64,000 nt of DNA, taken from Pseudomonas sp. GM18. GTDB taxonomy: Bacteria > Pseudomonadota > Gammaproteobacteria > Pseudomonadales > Pseudomonadaceae. The notes under the pieces were generated by a model. That model made no database searches. It was not told the DNA's origin and saw only the letters and a program-made list of their open reading frames with translations. How positions within the stretch are numbered: position 1 is the first letter of the stretch; every line of letters starts with the position of its first letter. Of the stretch, positions 57,671 to 64,000 are shown piece after piece. The position numbers and the translations under genes are program-made. Where the stretch lies: positions 124,001 through 188,000 of the forward strand of contig NZ_AKJT01000025.1 of assembly GCF_000282195.1 (NCBI RefSeq), read 5' to 3'.

Positions 57671-59025
57671 ACCAACCGCTCGATCTTCTGATGCTGCCAG
57701 ACCATTTTGTAATACAGCGTCTGCAGCATCAGCATGCCCAGATACGCCACCGGAAACGCCATCCATACCCCTTGCAGCCCAAAGCGCGCATCCAGCAGAT
57801 ACGCCATCGGCAACTGCACCCCGACCACGCAAACGATCGACACCACCACCGGCACCAACACCGCGCCACTGGCGCGCATGATGCCGCCGACAATCGCCTG
57901 AAAACCAAACACCAACAGGCTCCAGAGCATGATGTGCAACAAGTGCTCCGCCATTGCCCGCGTTGAATCATCCGTAAGGAACAACCCCAGCAACCAGTGC
58001 GACAGCAGATAACCCAACACCACCAGGCCACCGGTCAGGCACACGTTGATCAACAACCCGGTGCGCAAAATCGCCCCCATGCGCTCGATGCGCCCTGCCC
58101 CGATCGCCTGCGCGCCAAGGATCGACGCCGTGATCGCAATCGACAGCGCCGGGAACTGCACGTAATTGACGATCTGCGTCACCGCCCCGTACGCCGCCGT
58201 CGCCTGGGAACCGTGCTGGTTCACCAGCGCCAGAATCACCAGTTCCGACAACGACAGCACCACCATCTGCAACCCGGTCGGCAGCCCGATGCGCAGCACC
58301 TTGCCGAGGATGACCATGTCGAGCCGCATCGCCGCAAACATCTCCCGATCCGGCGCCAACGGATGCCCCTTGCGAATCAACCGCCACGCCAGCCACCCCA
58401 TCGCCGACATGTTACCCACCAACCCCGCCCACGCCGCACTCTGAATCCCCATCGGCGGCAACCCCAACCACCCGAGAATCAGCGCCGGCGTCAGCGCCAA
58501 CCCGACACACGTCGACACCATCAGCGCCAACAACGGCGACACCGTATCGCTCACCCCGCGCAGCAACTGCGTGAACAACACAAACACCAACAGCGACGGC
58601 AAAATCCACATCATCACATGGGCATACGCCACCGCATCGTCCAGCACATCCCCCGGCGTGCCCAACCCCTGCAACGCCGGCCGGGCAAACACACTGCCCA
58701 ACACCGCCGCCACCAACCCGATCATCGCCCCCAACAGCAACGTCGAACCGGCGATCGTCTTCACCAGATGCGGCTCACGGGCGCCCCAGGCCTGGCCGAT
58801 CAACACCCCAGCGCCCGCGCCGAGGCCGATAACCAGGGCGATGAAGAAGAACACCATGGGGAACATGCCGGATACCGCCGCCAACGCCTGGGTGCCGAGC
58901 AATTGGCCGATGTAGATGCTGTTGACGGTGCCGGACATGGACTGGAGGAAGTTGGAGAGGACCATGGGGGCGAGGAATAGGAGGTAGGTTTGCCAGAGGG
59001 GATGTTGGGCGGTGGGGGTTTGCAT
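57667..59025 (-). CDS. MATE-family multidrug exporter
   Basis: 452 aa, twelve predicted membrane helices in two related halves. Family motifs MVLSNFLQSMSGTVNSIYIG in TM1 and GAGAGVLIGQAWGA in TM2, mirrored in the second half by ALSIAITASILGAQAIGAG. Cation-coupled export. The stop codon lies within the terminal repeat of the adjacent element. Confidence 0.92.
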   Translation of the reverse strand: MQTPTAQHPLWQTYLLFLAPMVLSNFLQSMSGTVNSIYIGQLLGTQALAAVSGMFPMVFFFIALVIGLGAGAGVLIGQAWGAREPHLVKTIAGSTLLLGAMIGLVAAVLGSVFARPALQGLGTPGDVLDDAVAYAHVMMWILPSLLVFVLFTQLLRGVSDTVSPLLALMVSTCVGLALTPALILGWLGLPPMGIQSAAWAGLVGNMSAMGWLAWRLIRKGHPLAPDREMFAAMRLDMVILGKVLRIGLPTGLQMVVLSLSELVILALVNQHGSQATAAYGAVTQIVNYVQFPALSIAITASILGAQAIGAGRIERMGAILRTGLLINVCLTGGLVVLGYLLSHWLLGLFLTDDSTRAMAEHLLHIMLWSLLVFGFQAIVGGIMRASGAVLVPVVVSIVCVVGVQLPMAYLLDARFGLQGVWMAFPVAYLGMLMLQTLYYKMVWQHQKIERLV

Positions 59026-59362
59026 GCAAAAATTCCATCTCGATGGTGGGTACTGCCTTTAGCGATTCTATGCTAGGACAAATAGGAAAAGATAAGGATT
59101 ACCTCAGAGCTTCAGTATCGGACTTCTAACCTAGTGCTCCCAAAAGCAGACTCGGACTATCGAGTCTAAGATTTGGCTAAAAAAGAGCTACTGGACAGAA
59201 ACAGGACCAAATAGTAACTTTAAAAAGCCACTTAAAGGCTTATACGAAACGACCGCATCTCGGCGCTAGGTATTATCAAGGAAGATATTTTAACCAAGAT
59301 CACCACCCTGAAAATCACCACAACACTTAAAATCTTCAAAGTTATTGACAAAGGAATTATTT
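59026..59362. other. AT-rich gap before the DUF2971 gene
   Basis: 337 bp without an ORF. Composition changes abruptly to AT-rich here, marking the left edge of the islet. Short AT-rich stretches could serve as a promoter; no clear repeat or att site was found. Confidence 0.5.
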
Positions 59363-60805
59363 ATGAGCAAGAAATTCTATAGATTTAGATCAATAGACCG
59401 CTTAATCAATGACTTCAAAGAATTAGAAAATCAGAACATATACTTTGCACACCCAAGCCAATTAAACGACCCCATGGAAGGGTATCGAGATTTTTTTTGG
59501 GAAGGAGACCATATTGCCTGGAAGAACCTATTCAAACATTATTTGCTTTGCCTTGAAAGGCTCTGCTCATTACTAATCTTAAGTGGTGAAGATCATGCTA
59601 TATCAAAAGAAGATATGCCCATTTTTTCTGGAGAGAATGATTTCCCATCGCCCATATATAAAGAGTTATTCACACGCATAAGCAATAGTTTCTTTGAAAA
59701 CCAAGACCTTCTAACATTAATAGAAAAAATATCAGAACGTACGACCTCAGTCAGAAGAGATGAATTATCTTTCTATCTAACCGCCGTCCACCCTCTCGCA
59801 CTAGAAACAATTTACAGCGAGTATGAAAACTCAAAATTAGTGCCAACACGAAATCAAAACAACAGCCTCAACAAGAAAGTCAGCATATTCCTAAAAGAAG
59901 ACTTTATCGACAACATAGAAAAAGCATTAAATGAAAATAGCCGAGAAGAAAAAATAATTGATGCTTTATTTGCAGCCCAAAGGCACTCCCAAACTCAAAT
60001 CGACATAATACAACGTCACAACGGAATCATCGACACCAACCAATCCAATAAAAACCTTATTGTAGTTGAATTCCCAGAAGAATACATATCTCAACTTGAG
60101 AAGATAGTATACCCAGAATGGTACACTGCCTGCTTTATGTCGGAATGCAAAAATTCATCTGTCTGGGGGCATTATGGAAATAACCATACGGGCGCATGCT
60201 TAATATTTGAAGCAGATCAAAAAGATGAAGATCATTACTTGAGCTTCAGAGGTGTAAACGGATGGACTTCATCAGGTCCTTCGCATGGAGATATAAGTTT
60301 AAAACTCCACCCCATAAATTACACTCAAGGCTTTGGAAAAATTGACTTCTTTCGATCATTAGGTCGCCTTACAGCCTCTACTCTAAACTCCATGTGGTAT
60401 GGACTTGATGGTAAACGAAGCAAATGTGCAGACCAAATAGCCAAATCTGAAGAAGAATGGCGAAAAAATTACTGGAACAACTTTTACAGAGACATTACCA
60501 TTAAGTCAGACGACTGGAATTATGAAAAAGAGTATCGACTAATCCTCAGCAGTTCACTAGACAGCTACTCTGACCCCGCACTTAGGCTTCTAACATACAA
60601 ATTCAACACTTTATCCGGAATCATCTTCGGAATAAAGACAAGCAAGAACGACAAACTTAAAATCATAAAAATAATAAAAGAAAAGTGCGAAAAAGAACAA
60701 AGAAAAGACTTTAAGTTCTACCAAGCTTACTACTCATCAGAAAAAGGATGCATCGAACACTCGGAAATGACACTACTGAAATTTAATTCTACAACTATAT
60801 CGTAA
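59363..60805 (+). CDS. DUF2971 protein in AT-rich islet
   Basis: 480 aa from ATG 59363 (AAGGA 8 bp upstream). The N-terminal KFYRFRS and IYFAHPSQLNDPMEGY, mid WYTACFMSEC then SVWGHYGNNHTGACLIFE, and late YEKEYRLIL are DUF2971 signatures. No membrane segment. It is about twice as long as the smallest family members, with an inserted helical region at about 60-230. Very AT-rich with ATA/AGA codons, unlike the chromosome. Family function unknown; members occur near mobile and defence genes. Confidence 0.83.
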   Translation: MSKKFYRFRSIDRLINDFKELENQNIYFAHPSQLNDPMEGYRDFFWEGDHIAWKNLFKHYLLCLERLCSLLILSGEDHAISKEDMPIFSGENDFPSPIYKELFTRISNSFFENQDLLTLIEKISERTTSVRRDELSFYLTAVHPLALETIYSEYENSKLVPTRNQNNSLNKKVSIFLKEDFIDNIEKALNENSREEKIIDALFAAQRHSQTQIDIIQRHNGIIDTNQSNKNLIVVEFPEEYISQLEKIVYPEWYTACFMSECKNSSVWGHYGNNHTGACLIFEADQKDEDHYLSFRGVNGWTSSGPSHGDISLKLHPINYTQGFGKIDFFRSLGRLTASTLNSMWYGLDGKRSKCADQIAKSEEEWRKNYWNNFYRDITIKSDDWNYEKEYRLILSSSLDSYSDPALRLLTYKFNTLSGIIFGIKTSKNDKLKIIKIIKEKCEKEQRKDFKFYQAYYSSEKGCIEHSEMTLLKFNSTTIS

Positions 60806-61220
60806 CCACACAGACTACAAGGCAGACGATAACTTACAAAATCAACTGCCTTTTTTACACTAAAACCACTCAACCAACCCAAGCCCAGTTCAAACATAAA
60901 AAATTAAACCGAAGCGAAAACGACCTTGCCTTGCTCGGACCAAGCTCATTAACTATTTTTCCACGAAGCATAACCATTATTTAAACTCTCATATCTCATC
61001 GTTCCCTGCACAGCTAGCGACATCTTACAGCCCCCTTTCTTCGTTGTATTTAGAGAAAGCAAGTCTGCTTTCAGTACAAGTTTTCGTCAAAATCAGAAAT
61101 TACCCTCTATCTCAAGCCTATGGTCAACACGTCACCCATCCACGAGCAGGTTTTGCGTTCTGTTAATCTTATCAGCACACAAAGGGGACAAAAAAACGCA
61201 CCTCCATAGCACTATCAAAC
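60806..61220. other. AT-rich gap between converging DUF2971 and SIR2-like genes
   Basis: 415 bp, no ORF over about 30 codons with a start and ribosome site. No clear hairpin with a T-run was found. Confidence 0.45.
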
Positions 61221-62189
61221 TTAAGCCCAATCATTAAACCCCAACACACTTGCCACCAACAACAAACTAATATTTTGACTCCGAAACACCTCCACCCACT
61301 GACCCCTACGAATTGCATGATCGTACTGCGCCTGCCACTCAATGACTTTTATATGTTTATGCTGCCCATAAATAGAAATAATCTCGTTCAAATGCACATC
61401 ACATCCGGAGTAACCTACAACCATTATCTCACTTGCTTCCTGCAAGCAACGATGGAGATAATTCCAATACACCGACAAAATTGGAGAAGCGATGATTACT
61501 GAACGCTTATGCTGAACATGCGTCAACACAACGTGCTCCGAGTCGTTATTTGTAAACATACTAAGTTCATTTCTCTGCAGTTTCTTTATCGCCCCATCAT
61601 CGTCATAGAAAAGCGGTGATCCGTGCAGATGCAAGTAGTATCCAAAATTACGACCTGCTCTCCTTTCTAAATTCCGCGCTGCGAACCCTGCAGTATAAAT
61701 CCCATCTACAAGATTCCCATCATACCCAGCCAACAAACCTTGGTCTACAAAAGCACCATATAGAAGCCTGTCATAATTCAGTGTAGCAATGTGAGAGTTA
61801 GTTTGCCGAACAAACTGCACTAGCGGATCAATAAATGCAGGCGGCAACTCCGCATCCGTAAGATGTAGCCGGGTAGCAACTTTTTGAATATACCTTGCTA
61901 CAGCCGATGGAAATCGCTGCCCATGAGGAGTCAGCCAATGCAATTGATTCATCAACACACGATTTAGTGTTTTACAGGCCGTCACTACCTGATGTAGCGT
62001 ATCTAATTGATCCTCAGTTTGAGGAATCGCATTTACATCACCGAGCGTCTGACTAATCAGCCCTCTATCTTCCGCAGTTAAAAAATGATTCAAATGCCAC
62101 ACATCATGCATAGCCGTAGCTAATGAAAAATGATGTGCATTAAGAGCCATTCCAAGGCCATTTCCAAAAATAATTGCTTTTCTTGGCAT
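61221..62189 (-). CDS. SIR2-like domain protein
   Basis: 322 aa. Rossmann-type opening IIFGNGLGMALN (7-17), TLNYDRLLYGAF (136-147) and LHLHGS (186-191) followed by VVGYSGCDVHLNEI (about 258-271) match SIR2-like NAD-binding proteins of the type found as NADase effectors in phage defence. No other domain is fused. Sits convergent to the DUF2971 gene in an AT-rich islet. Activity is inferred from family only. Confidence 0.78.
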   Translation of the reverse strand: MPRKAIIFGNGLGMALNAHHFSLATAMHDVWHLNHFLTAEDRGLISQTLGDVNAIPQTEDQLDTLHQVVTACKTLNRVLMNQLHWLTPHGQRFPSAVARYIQKVATRLHLTDAELPPAFIDPLVQFVRQTNSHIATLNYDRLLYGAFVDQGLLAGYDGNLVDGIYTAGFAARNLERRAGRNFGYYLHLHGSPLFYDDDGAIKKLQRNELSMFTNNDSEHVVLTHVQHKRSVIIASPILSVYWNYLHRCLQEASEIMVVGYSGCDVHLNEIISIYGQHKHIKVIEWQAQYDHAIRRGQWVEVFRSQNISLLLVASVLGFNDWA

Positions 62190-62534
62190 ACTACTTCGTC
62201 CTTATATTTATTATTAGCGAACTGATCAGACTGCATGACAGTCTAGTTTTATCATCCGCGCTGTAGTTCCCTCATACATCCAAAGCTGGACACAACCAAA
62301 TTCATTAACCGAATATCCAAACGTTAGTGCATTCCGAGCTTAATGCAAGAACATCAGGACATAGTTTTTTTCTTTTTCCGAGCTTTTCTCTAACTCCTAC
62401 AAAAAACTCAGAACATCCCGTCTTCTGCGCCTGTCACTGCAAAGCTATAGTCCTCTTATGTCGCCTTAGCGCGACCAGGTTTGGCGACCTGCAGATCGGA
62501 TCAGTCCTTTTAAATCTGATTCGGAGTTTCACCC
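62190..62534. other. Right edge of the AT-rich islet
   Basis: 345 bp with no gene. A small hairpin CAGGT-TTGGCG-ACCTG lies at 62476-62491. Composition returns to GC-rich just after it. Confidence 0.45.
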
Positions 62535-62807
62535 ATGGATAGATACATGCCCCTCACCGGAATCGACCTGATCCCGGCCTCCCTGCTCATCGACACCCAA
62601 GCCCCACTCGACGTCCTGCAAGCCATGGCCGACTACCGCATCCGCACGGTCACGCAGGTGCTGGAAAACATCGCCTTCCGCGCCGAGATCGGTTGCGACA
62701 CGGTGGTGCTGTCGGATTTTGCCAAACTGCTGGCCATTCCCCTGCGCGATGGCTGTGACTTGATGGATGTGATCGGTAGACGCTTGCGGGCGCAGGCCGC
62801 GGAGTAA
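62535..62807 (+). CDS. Small Pseudomonas-type protein of unknown function
   Basis: 90 aa, soluble, mostly helical. The core ADYRIRTVTQVLENIAFRAE recalls short Pseudomonas proteins of the DUF3077 kind, without firm family match. GGAG precedes ATG 62535 by 9 bp, and a strong terminator follows 4 bp after the stop. Confidence 0.78.
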   Translation: MDRYMPLTGIDLIPASLLIDTQAPLDVLQAMADYRIRTVTQVLENIAFRAEIGCDTVVLSDFAKLLAIPLRDGCDLMDVIGRRLRAQAAE

Positions 62808-62810
62808 ATG

Positions 62811-62847
62811 AAAACGGGCGTCTCGTCAGGCGCCCGTTTTGTTTTTT
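62811..62847 (+). terminator. Terminator after the 90-aa gene
   Basis: AAAACGGGCG / CGCCCGTTTT stem followed by GT6. Confidence 0.9.
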
Positions 62848-63045
62848 CGAACCCGGCCAACACGCAGAGGTCGAAAAAAGTGATGGCATCGCCAATTATC
62901 GCGGGCCTCTGGCCTGCTTCATTCAAGGGCGAAGCCAGTAGTTCACACCACTGTAGGGTGCGCCGGATAATTTCAGCAGGCCCGGATTTCGCCGGGGCAA
63001 GTGCTGGCTGCTGACATCCAATGCTCCCGTATTGGAGTACCTGAC

Positions 63046-63606
63046 ATGACTCAGTCAATGCGGTTCTTCCTATCGATCGTCCTTGCGACAGCCTCGCTTG
63101 TATCGGCAAGTTTCCTGAACACCGCAGGTGCGGCAACCGCTGAGGATCTGAATGTCGACTCTCAACAAGCGTTGCAAACTCTTTACAAGTCCACACCATT
63201 GGCCGAATCCATTTCGCACAATGCCAAAGCGATTCTTGTCTTCCCGAATATCGTCAAGGCGGGCCTTGTATTCGGCGGCAGCTACGGCGAAGGCGAATTG
63301 TTGAAGAACAAGAAAGTAGAGAATTACTACAACACCGTAACCGGGTCCTGGGGGCTACAGGCAGGCGCACAGTCGTATGCCTATGCGGTTTTCCTGATGA
63401 CCGACAAAGCCGTGGACTATGTACGTAAAACCAAGGGTTGGGAAATCGGCGTAGGCCCTACTGTTGTATTGGTTGATGCGGGGGTGGCAAAAAATCTGTC
63501 CAGTACGACGCTGAAGGGCGATGCCTACGCGTTCATTTTCGATCAGCAAGGGTTAATGGCTGGGGTCAGCATCGAAGGAACCAAGATTTCCCTGATCAAG
63601 CGTTAG
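63046..63606 (+). CDS. SYLF (Ysc84) domain exported protein
   Basis: 186 aa from ATG 63046 (GGAG upstream). Signal peptide to about residue 29 (AGAA). The mature protein has NAKAILVFPNIVKAGLVFGGSYGEGEL and SWGLQAGAQSYAYAVFLMTD split across the SYLF domain, with lipid-binding in homologues. Periplasmic. Followed by a terminator very like that at 62811. Confidence 0.9.
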   Translation: MTQSMRFFLSIVLATASLVSASFLNTAGAATAEDLNVDSQQALQTLYKSTPLAESISHNAKAILVFPNIVKAGLVFGGSYGEGELLKNKKVENYYNTVTGSWGLQAGAQSYAYAVFLMTDKAVDYVRKTKGWEIGVGPTVVLVDAGVAKNLSSTTLKGDAYAFIFDQQGLMAGVSIEGTKISLIKR

Positions 63607-63650
63607 AACCGGTCGTTTAGCGCTTGCGCGCGCAAGCGATGGAACGAATG

Positions 63651-63682
63651 AAAACGGGCGCCTGAGGGGCGCCCGTTTTTTG
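63651..63682 (+). terminator. Terminator after the SYLF gene
   Basis: AAAACGGGCGCC / GGCGCCCGTTTT stem with a 4-nt loop region and T-run; a GC-rich hairpin CGCTTGCGCGCGCAAGCG precedes it at 63621. Confidence 0.9.
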
Positions 63683-63702
63683 TGCCCGCGATTCGTGATG
63701 CA

Positions 63703-64000
63703 TCAGCCACCCTGGAGCGTTACTGCATGCTTTCGATCAAGGTTTTCACCAAAGCCACGGATCATCTCCAGCAACGACTTCACCCGCAGCGGCAGATTCC
63801 CGGCCGGGTACACCGCGTGCATCTGCGGGCTCTCACCGCTGCTGGAGGTAAGCCTGTACTCGGGACAAACCCGCAGCAGGCGCCCCGCTTCCACTTCGGG
63901 CTCCGCCAGCCAGTCCGCCAGGCGGGCGATGCCGAGGCCCGCCAGGGCCGCCTGGAAAGCCGCCGAACCGGAGTTGAAGCGAAACTTGGGATCAGCCCGA
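63703..64000 (-). CDS. LysR-type regulator, C-terminal fragment at window edge
   Basis: About 98 codons ending at 63703, with no start inside the window. GSAAFQAALAGLGIARLADW and EAGRLLRVCPEY then YPAGNLPLRVKSLLEMI are the end of a CrgA-like effector domain. The HTH lies beyond the edge. Confidence 0.85.
   Translation of the reverse strand, partial: RADPKFRFNSGSAAFQAALAGLGIARLADWLAEPEVEAGRLLRVCPEYRLTSSSGESPQMHAVYPAGNLPLRVKSLLEMIRGFGENLDRKHAVTLQGG

Noticed and set aside
57997..58980. 327-aa plus-strand ORF opposite the MATE gene
   Set aside because: Arg/His/Gln-only style sequence, shadow of MATE.

Overview
The window is a bacterial chromosome segment of the Pseudomonas fluorescens type. It is GC-rich with dense genes on both strands. 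It carries lolCD, sthA, katG and mqo, many LysR regulators, and GTAGCAGCTGCCG-type REP hairpins in intergenic gaps. No tRNA, rRNA or CRISPR array was seen. The identification rests on protein families and repeat style read by eye; no database search was possible.

Layout. 1-5.8 kb: core genes (lipoprotein release lolCD, a PilZ protein, a glycerophosphodiesterase, transhydrogenase sthA, an ApbE flavin transferase). 5.9-12.5 kb: an MHS-type organic-acid transporter, quinone reductase with LysR, a DHA2 drug exporter with divergent LysR, and two small conserved genes. 12.9-18.8 kb: katG, a small exported protein, a 27-residue membrane peptide missed by length cut-offs, a second lysA-like decarboxylase with divergent LysR, and a cupin. 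18.8-21.3 kb: an AT-rich patch with a tautomerase remnant, a repeat-bearing lipoprotein whose tail is decaying, and an L,D-transpeptidase. 21.6-27.4 kb: mqo, an acetyltransferase, YceI, and a MocR regulator divergent from an EamA exporter.

27.5-43.3 kb is the most coherent block. It is a stress/low-oxygen module: Hsp20, two tandem-Usp proteins, a GNAT acetyltransferase, an MgtC/DUF4010 membrane protein, an erythromycin-esterase-family enzyme, an accessory FtsH, a small K+ channel, an FNR-family regulator and a zinc alcohol dehydrogenase. Good ANR/FNR boxes (TTGAT-N4-ATCAA type) lie at promoter distance from four of these genes. The module is interrupted at 34.5-39.0 kb by an overlapping three-gene cassette of different composition. 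It encodes a polysaccharide deacetylase, a DUF4015 glycosidase-like protein, and a fused beta-lactamase-fold/NamZ protein predicted to dismantle peptidoglycan. Gene debris lies at its upstream edge.

43.4-52 kb: an orphan histidine kinase, an aldo/keto reductase, an alpha/beta hydrolase, and a five-gene envelope operon (UDP-glucuronate 4-epimerase-like, GT2, LAB-N protein, ArnT-like transferase, SdiA-regulated-domain protein). This operon is preceded by a ColR-like site and a 41-codon upstream ORF. 52-59 kb: LysR, amidase, a protein with two alpha/beta-hydrolase domains, an NmrA-like reductase, a 272-bp element with perfect 34-bp terminal inverted repeats, and a MATE exporter. 59-62.5 kb: an AT-rich islet with a DUF2971 protein and a SIR2-like protein facing each other, a possible defence locus. 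62.5-64 kb: a small Pseudomonas protein, a SYLF-domain protein and a truncated LysR gene.
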